From JACIWG01 sp049969935 (GTDB lineage Archaea > Thermoproteota > Nitrososphaeria > JACIWG01), in assembly GCA_049969935.1 (NCBI GenBank), contig JBMFNX010000012.1, positions 1-39,311 on the forward strand: a stretch of 39,311 nt of DNA, read 5' to 3'. Below are positions 8,162 to 15,669 of this stretch, piece by piece (position 1 is the stretch's first letter; each line of letters starts with the position of its first letter). The translations under genes and the position numbers were made by a program. The notes under the pieces are model-generated. The model was not told the origin of the DNA, did not search any database, and saw only the letters and a program-made list of their open reading frames with translations.

Positions 8162-8269
8162 ATGGAAGAAGAATTTGAAGAAGAGTTCGAGGAGGAGTGG
8201 GAAGAGGAAGGCTGGGAGGAAGAGTTCGAGGAAGAATGGGGAGAAGAAGAGGAAGAGGAGGAGTTTTGA
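8162..8269 (+). CDS. Acidic microprotein of EEE-aromatic repeats (35 aa)
   Basis: ATG to TGA encodes 35 residues with an extraordinary pattern: MEEEFEEEFEEEW, then EEEGW, EEEFEEEW and GEEEEEEEF. An aromatic residue (F or W) follows nearly every three glutamates, a period of four residues with two glycine interruptions; 25 of 35 residues are Glu. GAA/GAG and TTT/TTC are mixed, so the regularity is at the protein level and not a copied DNA repeat. An in-frame TGA at 8141-8143 and the nearby TATA box fix the start. A pyrimidine-rich, T-ending tract follows at 8280-8297. I know no family for it. A helix with one aromatic face, or a DNA or basic-protein mimic, is possible. Confidence 0.6.
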   Translation: MEEEFEEEFEEEWEEEGWEEEFEEEWGEEEEEEEF

Positions 8270-8294
8270 ACTAAACATTCTTCCTCTTTTATTT

Positions 8295-9290
8295 TTATGC
8301 AATAATTTTTATTGATGGTGTTGTTAGGTCTGTTATGTCAACCAAGGCTTTCCTTGCAAAATTTATTGCTGAAATGATTGAGAATATTTTTGAGACTTTG
8401 TTTATGGGCTTATTTATTATTAGAGTTCTTATTGAATCCACTTTCTTTTCAACATTTTCTGATACTGTTAGTATGTTTTCCTTTAGGGTAATGTCTTTGA
8501 CCTTGTAGGCCTTATATGCAATATCAAACATGCTTTCGAAAAAATTTCTAATCTCAATAAACTCGTTTACAAGTTCATCATTTAATGGGTGTACGCCATT
8601 TTTTATGTTTGCTGCAATTATGTATGCATAGTCGCCTATTGATTCAATTAGGCTTGCATAAAGTCTGTGGTCAAGACATTCTATTGCACTAAGATTAAAT
8701 TTTCTCATTATTTCGGGACTTTGGATAGCGCTTCTCATAAGCCTTACAATGAGAAAGTAGAGTCTGTCAACTTCATCATCTAATTTAATAACATTTTCTA
8801 TTGTATCAATGTCCCTTTTTATAAGAGAATTTAGTGAGTCAAGGAACATGGTTTTTGCAAGCAGACTCATTCTACCCAAAATCTTGTTAGGATTTAGAAG
8901 CGTTATGTCTGTTACAAATTCAGCTGTGATAGAATCCCTGTCTTCTTCAATAACCTCTAATCCTGCAAGCTTAGATAGGAAGGACCGAATATTTTCCCTT
9001 TCAGTAGATTTTACTTGAAGTAAATTTGATACTGTTATTCGGTCACAGCCCAATAGATATGCTCCAGCGACTTCATCTAAAATTAGCCTAAGGCTTTTTT
9101 GCTTACAGTCTACTATGGACAAGTTTTGAGAAAACTTCTTTTTTGTCAAGCAGAGTATTATGTTACCGAGCTGGTCTACTTCCAGTTCTAAAATATCACC
9201 TCTTTTCACACCATATTTTTTAACCCAATCTTTTGGTAGAGATACGAGTAATGTGCCCTTTCCAACCTCCTGCACTTTCCTGTACAGCAT
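8295..9290 (-). CDS. AbrB-PhoU phosphate-uptake-type regulator
   Basis: A 331-residue protein beginning MLYRKVQEVGKGTLLVSLPK, a SpoVT/AbrB swapped-hairpin DNA-binding domain (about 1-45, VSLPKDWVKKYGVKRGDILEL). It is followed by two PhoU-type helical bundles (about 90-330). Archaeal proteins of this build are annotated as PhoU-like regulators of phosphate uptake. No pst transporter is nearby, so its target is unknown. The start at 9290 is chosen because the reading frame upstream is antisense to the divergent membrane-protein gene. A reverse TATA-like CTTAAATAG at 9316-9324 is 30 bp away. It converges with the acidic microprotein, with 25 bp between their ends. Confidence 0.85.
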   Translation of the reverse strand: MLYRKVQEVGKGTLLVSLPKDWVKKYGVKRGDILELEVDQLGNIILCLTKKKFSQNLSIVDCKQKSLRLILDEVAGAYLLGCDRITVSNLLQVKSTERENIRSFLSKLAGLEVIEEDRDSITAEFVTDITLLNPNKILGRMSLLAKTMFLDSLNSLIKRDIDTIENVIKLDDEVDRLYFLIVRLMRSAIQSPEIMRKFNLSAIECLDHRLYASLIESIGDYAYIIAANIKNGVHPLNDELVNEFIEIRNFFESMFDIAYKAYKVKDITLKENILTVSENVEKKVDSIRTLIINKPINKVSKIFSIISAINFARKALVDITDLTTPSIKIIA

Positions 9291-9378
9291 ACTCTTAGTA
9301 AATATCTCTATATATCTATTTAAGTTTTCTATAGAAAATATTAATATAACCTTTTGCCCTCCACTACACAAGAACACT

Positions 9379-10155
9379 ATGGATAGGGTAAAATCGGTTG
9401 TCTTAACAGCGCTCTGTGCAACATTATACGCTTCATTGATAGCCCTTACCGCAGGAATTCCTACACCATGGGGTGTTGGCCACTTTAGGCCAGCTGTCGT
9501 GATACCGGCACTCTTTGCACTTATTGCAGGCCCCTGGATTGCAGCGGTTGGCGCAGCATTGGGTACACAGATAGGGAGCTTCATACTGCCCACTGGACTA
9601 GGGCCGCTGGGAAGTTTTGTTTCAGGGCTGCCTGGAAACTTTTTCGGTTTCCTCTTATACGGTTTTATTTTGCGCAGATTTAGGTCTTGGACGGGGTTTG
9701 TTGTCGGAACAATTATGGGAACGCTTGTGGGAAACCTGATCGCCGCATCAGGTGTAGTGTTTTGGCTTACGGTTATAGTTCCAAGATGGGCTGGGCTATC
9801 GAGTGAAGCGCTTCTTTTAACAGTTTTCGGTTTAACGATGTTCTGGGAGGTGACGATGGTGCCCTTCATACTTTTAACGGTTCCGCCGATAACCGCTGCA
9901 CTTAGACCGCTGGAGAACCATACAATATTTAATTTAAACCTAAAACCTCTCGTCCACACAGACAGTGAGAGGATTGCAATATTTTCTATAACGTTAGCCT
10001 TTTGCACCCTTTACACACTATTAACCTTCACACCATTTGGGGCTATAATGTTTTCACAGGTTCAACCAGCTTACGCTGAAGCAACTAAAATATTCACTTT
10101 AATATGTGGGATATCGATATTGTCGGTATATTTGGTGAGCGGTCTTAGAATATAA
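9379..10155 (+). CDS. Integral membrane protein, ECF S-component-like
   Basis: A 258-residue protein with about 6-8 hydrophobic segments. Its first half (FRPAVVIPALFALIAGPWIAA, then GALGT...GSF near 50-75) resembles S components of energy-coupling-factor vitamin transporters, which bind a substrate and borrow a shared ATPase module. No ECF A or T subunit is in the window. ATG 9379 is chosen over an earlier in-frame TTG because the intervening sequence is antisense to the PhoU-like gene and its promoter. A TATA-like TTAATATAAC at 9341-9350 is about 33 bp upstream. The substrate cannot be read, and another membrane family is possible. Confidence 0.6.
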   Translation: MDRVKSVVLTALCATLYASLIALTAGIPTPWGVGHFRPAVVIPALFALIAGPWIAAVGAALGTQIGSFILPTGLGPLGSFVSGLPGNFFGFLLYGFILRRFRSWTGFVVGTIMGTLVGNLIAASGVVFWLTVIVPRWAGLSSEALLLTVFGLTMFWEVTMVPFILLTVPPITAALRPLENHTIFNLNLKPLVHTDSERIAIFSITLAFCTLYTLLTFTPFGAIMFSQVQPAYAEATKIFTLICGISILSVYLVSGLRI

Positions 10156-10159
10156 TCCT

Positions 10160-10352
10160 TTAAAGGCAGCCTTTCCAACGCCTTTAACGGGAAAAACTTC
10201 TGTGCCCAGCCTCCGGAAGCCTGGAGCATGATGGGAGAACCTATTCTATTTACTGCTTCATTCAGCAGCCCTCTTTACAGAAATGGGCGCCCAGAAAGCC
10301 TCTCTGCCTCACACACGTAGGCTTTATCCATGTCCAGGTTGTTCAAAATTCT
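10160..10352 (-). pseudogene. Degenerate HEPN-domain gene
   Basis: Directly after the nucleotidyltransferase remnant, the reverse strand from about 10346 reads LNNLDMDKAYVCEAERL and then stops. Later, in another frame, it reads RRLGTEVFPVKGVGKAAFKG near 10160-10220. These match the two conserved parts of HEPN proteins: the start (…AKaYLeEAEer…) and the RRsQEvvELalKgvLra helix, with the catalytic region decayed. At least one frame change and several stops are needed, so the gene is dead. Gene order (MNT then HEPN, nearly overlapping) matches intact MNT-HEPN toxin-antitoxin pairs. Confidence 0.45.
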
Positions 10353-10353
10353 A

Positions 10354-10817
10354 TCACTTCCCGTACCTGCAATATTTTTTGGAGGAAACAACCCACTTTA
10401 TACGAATCCACCTTCTTTCGGCACAATACTCTTCAAGCTCCCCCTTCAGGCCATCGAATACGCTTCTCATGAAATCGTTTTTATTGTACAAGATTTTGTG
10501 GTCGAAGACTATGTCGAGATAGGGGGGCTGAATGTACTTAGCCTGCACCCTATTTAAGATTACTGGCGATAGGTATGAGTTTAAACCTTTCACCTAAACT
10601 TATTAAAGCATGGTTCAAGCATCGCTTAAACAGAATCGACCATCGAGAGAACAGAATATTCAACTATCTCCTCTAACATTATAAGAACATGTACATCACT
10701 CTCCATACTGAAATCACCTCTGGAGTAGTAGCCTAAGAGGACAACCGACACGAGATTGTCACCAAAAACTTTAATGGGGGCGGCGACTAAATTCTTCTTC
10801 AATCGCCTACCAATACG
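10354..10817 (-). pseudogene. Degenerate minimal nucleotidyltransferase (MNT) gene
   Basis: Two reverse-strand fragments make one archaeal MNT protein. The upstream piece (10626-10817) reads VFGDNLVSVVLLGYYSRGD and then ESDVHVLIML, a decayed form of the catalytic GSxxRGD...DVDVLV signature. The downstream piece (10354-10593) reads SPVILNRVQAKYIQPPYLDIV and then DHKILYNKNDF, the usual C-terminal part. A shift at the AAAAAA run then gives a VREVIEF-stop ending, as in relatives that end in GEVIEL. Stops, frame changes and altered catalytic residues show that it is non-functional. In MNT-HEPN pairs MNT is the antitoxin that modifies and silences HEPN. Confidence 0.6.
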
Positions 10818-11000
10818 TCAACACCTAATTCACTATATTGACGCCCATCAAGAAACAATGCTCTTAACCAGATGTAGTGCATGCGGTATAAAAAGTACTG
10901 GATCATGACACCTTAACAAGGAGTTGATGAGAATATGTCAAGAGCAACCGCGTTTGAAACGGCTATAAAGCGAAACTGGTCTCCAGCTTATTTTAGGTGG

Positions 11001-11027
11001 TTTTATAGAATAACACAAAAAATATAT
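11001..11027 (+). promoter_or_regulatory. tupA promoter (TATA region)
   Basis: Two TATA-like boxes occur: TTTTATAG at 11001-11008 and AAAATATATA ending at 11027. They would place transcription start near 11031 or 11049, both inside the inverted repeat at 11028-11054. This arrangement fits repression by occlusion. Confidence 0.4.
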
Positions 11028-11054
11028 ACCGTTATGACCAATATTCATAGCGGT
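11028..11054. promoter_or_regulatory. ModE/TunR-like operator upstream of tupA
   Basis: Inverted repeat with 8 of 9 pairs matching: ACCGTTATG (11028-11036), a 9-nt spacer, then CATAGCGGT (11046-11054). The CGTTAT...ATAGCG core resembles the bacterial ModE box (CGYTAT...ATARCG). The right arm runs into the tupA ribosome-binding site GGTGA (11052-11056), so binding would block transcription start and translation signals. The gene for a ModE-HTH regulator lies at the end of the same operon, implying feedback control by tungstate or molybdate. Confidence 0.6.
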
Positions 11055-11062
11055 GAATTTGT

Positions 11063-12022
11063 TTGGTTAAGAGGACATTATTCTTGCTGGCGACGATAAC
11101 CTTACTTGCAGCAATATTATTGGCTCTGACAATCCAGATTGGGAAAACACCTTCAACATCGCCTACCACGACCAGCAGCCAGATAAAGGAGAAGATAATA
11201 CTGAGGATAGCGACTACAACAAGCGTGGACGCTACAGGCCTTCTTGATGCTATAAAGAGCAAGTTTGAGCAAAAGAATCCTAATGTTAACGTGACATGGG
11301 TTGCAGTGGGCACGGGGCAGGCGATAGCCATCGGCAAGAGGGGGGACGTGGACCTGGTTATAGTGCACAACCGCCAGCTTGAGGACCAGTTCATAAGTGG
11401 AGGCTACGGCGTACACGGCATAACATTTGCATGGAACGATTTCATAATATTGGGTCCAAAAGAAGATCCCGCGAAAGTGAATTCGTCAAAGGACGTTGTT
11501 GAAGCGTTCAAGAGAATATATGAGGCAGGCGAGTCCAAGAAGGCTTTATTCGTTTCAAGAGGAGATAGGTCTGGAACACACTTGAAGGAGATAGACATAT
11601 GGAAGGCGGCTGGATTAAATGCTACTGGAAAGAGCTGGTACATAGAAAGTGGACAGGGTATGGGGCAGACGCTTACAATGGCCAACGAGAAGCAGGCTTA
11701 CACCTTATCTGACAGGTCAACCTTCCTTTCAATGAGTAATGTTCTTTCAATTAAGATAGTTTTTGAAAGAGATCCTAGACTGATAAACCTTTATAGAGCA
11801 ATTATAGTAAACCCTCAAAAGTTTCCAAACGTAAAATATGATGTCGCGGAAAAGTATGTAATGTTCCTAGTTTCAGAAGATGGGCAGAATCTTATAGGAA
11901 ACTATAGTAAGGGTGGATATAGGCTGTTCAACCCAGCCTTCGGAAAACTGGAACAGTTAGGATTCAATGACCCGTACGAGGATGAGCAGGTGAAATACTG
12001 GACAAGCAAGCTAAGGGGATAG
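11063..12022 (+). CDS. tupA: Tungstate-binding lipoprotein-like ABC substrate-binding protein
   Basis: A 319-residue secreted or membrane-anchored binding protein. An N-terminal hydrophobic segment (about 4-25) is followed by a Ser/Thr-rich linker and the TupA core: IATTTSVDATGLLD (about 50-63), VGTGQAIAIGKRGDVDLVIVH (about 80-100), and VSRGDRSGTH. These match TupA, which captures tungstate with very high affinity, better than the ModA or WtpA types. No lipobox cysteine is visible, so anchoring is probably by the N-terminal helix. TTG 11063 is the start, with GGTGA about 6 nt before it. It is the first gene of the tungstate operon and lies directly downstream of the ModE-like operator. Confidence 0.88.
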   Translation: MVKRTLFLLATITLLAAILLALTIQIGKTPSTSPTTTSSQIKEKIILRIATTTSVDATGLLDAIKSKFEQKNPNVNVTWVAVGTGQAIAIGKRGDVDLVIVHNRQLEDQFISGGYGVHGITFAWNDFIILGPKEDPAKVNSSKDVVEAFKRIYEAGESKKALFVSRGDRSGTHLKEIDIWKAAGLNATGKSWYIESGQGMGQTLTMANEKQAYTLSDRSTFLSMSNVLSIKIVFERDPRLINLYRAIIVNPQKFPNVKYDVAEKYVMFLVSEDGQNLIGNYSKGGYRLFNPAFGKLEQLGFNDPYEDEQVKYWTSKLRG

Positions 12023-12026
12023 CGGC

Positions 12027-12737
12027 TTGAGCCAAAACATTCTCCAACTTTTTTTAGATTCAGAAATCTTGAGTATCACACTCCTATCATTTCAGGTTTC
12101 ATGCACAGCTGTTTTGATCGCTTCAATAGTTGCTATCCCAATGGGCACTGTTCTCGGGCTCAAGGATTTTAGGGGGAAGCAGATTATAATAACATTGGTT
12201 AACACGCTTATGGGCCTCCCACCTGTCGTTGTCGGACTAATACTATATCTTCTGCTTTCAAACGTAGGCCCATTGGGGCCGCTGTCTCTACTCTACACGC
12301 CCACAGCAATGATACTTGCACAGTTTATTATGGCAGTACCTGTGATAGTTGGCTTAACATATTCCACGATAGCGTCAGTTTCTGAAAAGATTATTGAGCA
12401 AACGCTTTCCCTAGGCGCTACAAGAAGTCAGCTTATTCTGATAATGCTTAAAGAGGCTAAAATGGGTATTCTTACCAGCATTATAGCAGCATTTGGAGGA
12501 GCAATATCTGAGGTTGGCGCCATAATGATCGTTGGAGGAAACATAAGATATTTTACACGCACCCTAACAACAGCAATCGTCCTATACACGAGCATGGGCG
12601 AGTTCGAGACGGCGGTTACCTTAGGAGTAATACTGCTGGGCACCTCCTTTGCAGTAAACATGTTTCTCACCTACCTGCAGTCAAAGTTTAGACCTGAAGC
12701 TGGCAAGAGGGGTAAGGCTTTAAGGTTCGGTGACTAG
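12027..12737 (+). CDS. tupB: Tungstate ABC transporter permease
   Basis: A 236-residue permease with about six membrane helices. The cytoplasmic EAA loop, which contacts the ATPase, is visible around 132-150 as EQTLSLGATRSQLILIMLKEA. The segment NTLMGLPPVVVGLILYLLLS (about 60-79) is typical of TupB/CysW-type permeases. TTG 12027 is used as the start, preceded by AAGGGGAT at 12013-12020. It starts 4 bp after tupA stops and ends 11 bp before the ATPase gene, so it belongs to the same transcript. Confidence 0.88.
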   Translation: MSQNILQLFLDSEILSITLLSFQVSCTAVLIASIVAIPMGTVLGLKDFRGKQIIITLVNTLMGLPPVVVGLILYLLLSNVGPLGPLSLLYTPTAMILAQFIMAVPVIVGLTYSTIASVSEKIIEQTLSLGATRSQLILIMLKEAKMGILTSIIAAFGGAISEVGAIMIVGGNIRYFTRTLTTAIVLYTSMGEFETAVTLGVILLGTSFAVNMFLTYLQSKFRPEAGKRGKALRFGD

Positions 12738-12748
12738 CCCTGTTCAGG

Positions 12749-13468
12749 ATGGAGAATGTGTGGAAGAGTTTTGGAGAAAGAAGAGTCCTTAAGGGTGTCT
12801 CACTGTCAGCAGAATATGGGAGAATATTCTGCCTTATTGGACCAAACGGCTCCGGGAAGACGACGCTGCTGAAGATAGCGGACATGCTAGAGTTTCCAGA
12901 CGATGGAAGAATATTCTTTGATGAAGTGGACCTCCTCAAACTTGATTATATAAGTAGGTTAAAGTATGTTAGGATGATGGCAATGGTTTTCCAGCATCCA
13001 ATAGTATACAATATGAGCGTCTACGACAACGTTGCAATAGGCCTCCGCATAAGAGGTTTAGGAAAGTCTGAGGTGAAAGAGAAGGTTGACGCGGTTCTAA
13101 AGAATGTTAACCTCTACGAGTATAGGAAAAGGCATGCTTACACATTATCAGGGGGTGAAGCTCAAAGACTTTGCCTTGCTAGAGCGATAGTCTTGGAGCC
13201 AAAAATACTTTTCTTGGACGAGCCTACAGCAAACCTTGACCCAGCCAACACAATCGTTATAGAAAGGGTTGTGAAAGAATATTGTTTAAGAAAAAATGCT
13301 GCAGTGGTCTTTACAACACATAACATGTTTGAGGCGAAAAGGTTGGCTGACAGGGTCGGGCTTCTGGTGGACGGAAAGATCGTGGAAGAGGGTGACGTAC
13401 ATGAATTTTTTACGAGGCCTAAAAACGAGTTGACGGCAAAGTTTATAGGAGGCGAGCTTATCATTTGA
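12749..13468 (+). CDS. tupC: Tungstate ABC transporter ATPase
   Basis: A 239-residue ABC ATPase that powers tungstate uptake. Walker A is GPNGSGKTT (about 32-40), the Q-loop is VFQHP (about 80), the signature is LSGGEAQRL (about 135), Walker B is ILFLDEPTANLD (about 155), and the switch histidine is in TTHNMFEA. No C-terminal TOBE domain is present, as is usual for TupC. The ATG is close to the first beta strand (MENVWKSFGERRVLKGV), slightly shorter than many relatives. Its stop overlaps the TTG start of the regulator by 4 bp. Confidence 0.88.
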   Translation: MENVWKSFGERRVLKGVSLSAEYGRIFCLIGPNGSGKTTLLKIADMLEFPDDGRIFFDEVDLLKLDYISRLKYVRMMAMVFQHPIVYNMSVYDNVAIGLRIRGLGKSEVKEKVDAVLKNVNLYEYRKRHAYTLSGGEAQRLCLARAIVLEPKILFLDEPTANLDPANTIVIERVVKEYCLRKNAAVVFTTHNMFEAKRLADRVGLLVDGKIVEEGDVHEFFTRPKNELTAKFIGGELII

Positions 13469-14556
13469 GCAGTCCCCTAGAAAAGTCCGGTTTCGCTGGA
13501 AGCTTACATGCTAAGATAGCTTTAACAATACATTCTATGGCGCCTGAAGGGTTCAGTGTAAAGGACGCTAGACTATTTAATGCGATTAAAGATTTCGGCT
13601 CCATTTCTTTAGCCGCAAAGCATGTTGGAGAAGATTATGGGCTTACATGGAAGAGGATTGATGCGCTGGAAAAGGCTTTCGGCTGCAAGCTTGTCCAACG
13701 CGCCTTCGGAGGATTAGGTGGGGGTAGCGCAAAATTGACTATTGAGGGAGAAATTCTTTTACAAAAGTATCTTCTTGCAGAAAAGAAGCTTAGGATGCTG
13801 AATGAGGCGGACATGCTTAAGGCTGACTTGAAAATATATGGAAGCCACTGCCCAGCCCTCGAAATGCTTGTGAAACAGGCTGAAGAATTTTACAATAACT
13901 TTTTTATAGAATATGTTAACGTGGGCTCAGCAGAAGGTTTGAAACTTGTACTTGAAGAGGAGGCTGACATTTCAGGCATACACTTGCTCGATGAAGAGTC
14001 TGGAGAATATAACATGTTCCTTTTAAGGGACAAGGTTTTTGGAGACAAGATTGCGATAATCAGAGGCTACAAGAGGGTGCAGGGAATTGTTACAAGAAAG
14101 GGGAACCCGAAAAACATCTCCTCTCTAGAGGACCTTTTTAGAAAGGATATCGTGTTCGTTAACAGGAACAGGGGTTCAGGAACGAGAATGCTTCTAGACA
14201 TGATGCTGAAGGAGGCTGCCGCAAGAAAGGGTTTAGGTTTCGATGATGTAATAGGGAGGGTTAGAGGGTATGGGAACGAGGTTAGGTCTCACCTTGAGGT
14301 TGCGGTGGCGGTTAAGGAGGGAAAGGCTGACTGCGGAGTCGCCATAAAGTCTGCAGCAAAATTGCTGAACCTAGAATTTATACCGTTAAAGGAGGAAACA
14401 TTCGATTTCGTCATATTAAAGGAGAATGTTGGTAAAGAGAATATACAAAAATTTATTGGAACACTATCCTCTAGAGAGTTTAAGGATAAGATTTTAGAAA
14501 AGGACATTGGAATAAATTTCTTCAATGACACTGGAAAAATTTTAACGAGAGCATGA
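13465..14556 (+). CDS. ModE-type HTH fused to PBP-like domain (TunR-like regulator)
   Basis: A 363-residue protein. Residues about 25-105 are a ModE/LysR-like winged helix (FNAIKDFGSISLAAKHVG, then LTIEGEILLQKYL). Residues about 120-350 resemble a periplasmic-binding-protein domain (PBP_like/PF12727 type), with IVFVNRNRGSGTRMLLDMML (about 229-248) as the ligand loop. In bacteria, TunR-type ModE proteins sense tungstate; here the sensing part would be the binding-protein fold. It is translationally coupled to tupC (TTGA overlap) and most likely binds the inverted repeat before tupA. Ligand and target are inferred. Confidence 0.8.
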   Translation: MSSPLEKSGFAGSLHAKIALTIHSMAPEGFSVKDARLFNAIKDFGSISLAAKHVGEDYGLTWKRIDALEKAFGCKLVQRAFGGLGGGSAKLTIEGEILLQKYLLAEKKLRMLNEADMLKADLKIYGSHCPALEMLVKQAEEFYNNFFIEYVNVGSAEGLKLVLEEEADISGIHLLDEESGEYNMFLLRDKVFGDKIAIIRGYKRVQGIVTRKGNPKNISSLEDLFRKDIVFVNRNRGSGTRMLLDMMLKEAAARKGLGFDDVIGRVRGYGNEVRSHLEVAVAVKEGKADCGVAIKSAAKLLNLEFIPLKEETFDFVILKENVGKENIQKFIGTLSSREFKDKILEKDIGINFFNDTGKILTRA

Positions 14557-14585
14557 AAAAATGTAGAAGTGTGTGGGATGGAAAA

Positions 14586-14594
14586 GTTTTAAAA
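14586..14594 (+). promoter_or_regulatory. TATA box of the duplicated HTH regulator gene
   Basis: GTTTTAAAAC centred near 14590, about 26 bp before ATG 14617, with no ribosome-binding site: a leaderless arrangement. An ACGTTAT half-site resembling the tupA operator arm overlaps its downstream edge, but no second arm is present. Confidence 0.5.
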
Positions 14595-14616
14595 CGTTAT
14601 TAATGCAAAGTAGACG

Positions 14617-15669
14617 ATGTCACTGCTTCCAGACGACCTTCTAGACCTAAAGCTGCTGGAAAATATTTGCTCAGGCTATGGCGTTGAAATCAATATTGCA
14701 TCCCTTTCAAGACAGCTTAAAAAGCATAGGAGGACGGTGAGGGATAGGGTTAGTGCACTTTTATCAAGAAGGATTGTTGACCGCCCTATTGCACCATTCA
14801 AGGCACTATTCAATGAACTTCCACTATTAGTAATATCCTATGCAGACCTACCGTACGATGAAAAGGTTATCGAATGGCTTAGAGAAGACAAGAACATTTT
14901 TGCAGCATATAGAATCAGGGAAGGAGAAAGTAACATGGTTATATTCGAGTTCCATAAAAGTGTCTGGGACTATCATGTATGGAGGGAGGGTATTGTTGCA
15001 AGCGGCAAGATTCCTGAAAGAGGAAAGAGGGCTCCATCACACAACTACTATTTTTCAAACCAAGGAATATTCAAGTACGAACCCAGCATTGGAATAAAAT
15101 TGATCGAGGAAGAGTTTAAGAAGAAGGGGTACATGGAAATAAATGGGCACGAGATAGATGAAGTTGACATCGAAATTTTAAAATGTCTATTAAGGGGTGA
15201 AGGTATAAGAATCAATGAAAACCTTCTTGCAAAAAAGCTTAATGTTTCAAGAAGAACCATTTTAAAGAGGATTCAAAGGCTTCAAGAAAAGGGAGTCATC
15301 CTGAAACCATTATGCAGGTTCCCAAACTTTTTTGTTCCACCAAACTTTCTACTAATACTATCCATGATAGAGGTAAGAGGGTACAAGAGTAAAATTATCG
15401 AAGAAATTTTGGCAGACAATCATATAAGCTTAGCATATCATATAAGTAATGGAAGATATAACCTACTTCTATTCCAAAACCATAAAGATGTAGAAGATTA
15501 TCTAACATGGGAGGACTCGTACACAAGCAAATATCCAGAATGCTTCGGCTCAATAAAATTGACAATCCTTTCACCTAAAATGACAATTCTAATAGACCAG
15601 CAGAAGGTTTCCTTAGGTATAATAAGGTCCAAAATTGATGAACAGTCTGGTAAAGTTCGTCAAACCTAA
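14617..15669 (+). CDS. Transcription regulator with two HTH-plus-sensor repeats
   Basis: A 350-residue protein that is an internal duplication. The first unit has an HTH at about 20-55 (LSRQLKKHRRTVRDRVSALL) and a sensor of about 90 residues. The second has an HTH at about 200-235 (LAKKLNVSRRTILKRIQRLQ) and a similar sensor. The sensors align over FAAYRIREGESNMVIFEFHK and LAYHISNGRYNLLLFQNHK. It may bind DNA as a pseudo-dimer. The HTHs are of the Lrp/MarR winged type; the ligand is unknown. It sits just after the tungstate operon but has its own promoter. Its stop overlaps the stop of the next, convergent gene. Confidence 0.7.
   Translation: MSLLPDDLLDLKLLENICSGYGVEINIASLSRQLKKHRRTVRDRVSALLSRRIVDRPIAPFKALFNELPLLVISYADLPYDEKVIEWLREDKNIFAAYRIREGESNMVIFEFHKSVWDYHVWREGIVASGKIPERGKRAPSHNYYFSNQGIFKYEPSIGIKLIEEEFKKKGYMEINGHEIDEVDIEILKCLLRGEGIRINENLLAKKLNVSRRTILKRIQRLQEKGVILKPLCRFPNFFVPPNFLLILSMIEVRGYKSKIIEEILADNHISLAYHISNGRYNLLLFQNHKDVEDYLTWEDSYTSKYPECFGSIKLTILSPKMTILIDQQKVSLGIIRSKIDEQSGKVRQT

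Larger units (their letters stand above)
10156..11062. other. 900-bp region with decayed genes and the tup promoter
   Basis: No intact gene is present. The reverse strand carries fragments of a nucleotidyltransferase gene (about 10354-10817) and a HEPN gene (about 10160-10352). From about 10820 to 11000 I see nothing coding. The last 60 bp hold the tupA promoter and operator. Confidence 0.6.

Noticed and set aside
8112..8315. Lys/Arg-rich 67-codon frame over the acidic microprotein
   Set aside because: It is the other-frame shadow of the purine-rich tract; it has no regular pattern and starts upstream of the predicted promoter start site.
9160..9378. N-terminal extension of the ECF-S-like membrane protein
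   Set aside because: It overlaps the divergent PhoU-like gene and its promoter; ATG 9379 has a TATA-like box.
9291..10007. N-terminal extension of the AbrB-PhoU frame
   Set aside because: It is antisense to the membrane-protein gene and lacks domain similarity; the AbrB domain starts cleanly at 9290.
10283..10557. Forward-strand frames of 75-79 codons
   Set aside because: They are shadows of the decayed reverse-strand MNT gene and resemble no protein.
14595..14601. ACGTTAT as a second tungstate operator
   Set aside because: Only one half-site; no matching arm at the spacing seen before tupA.
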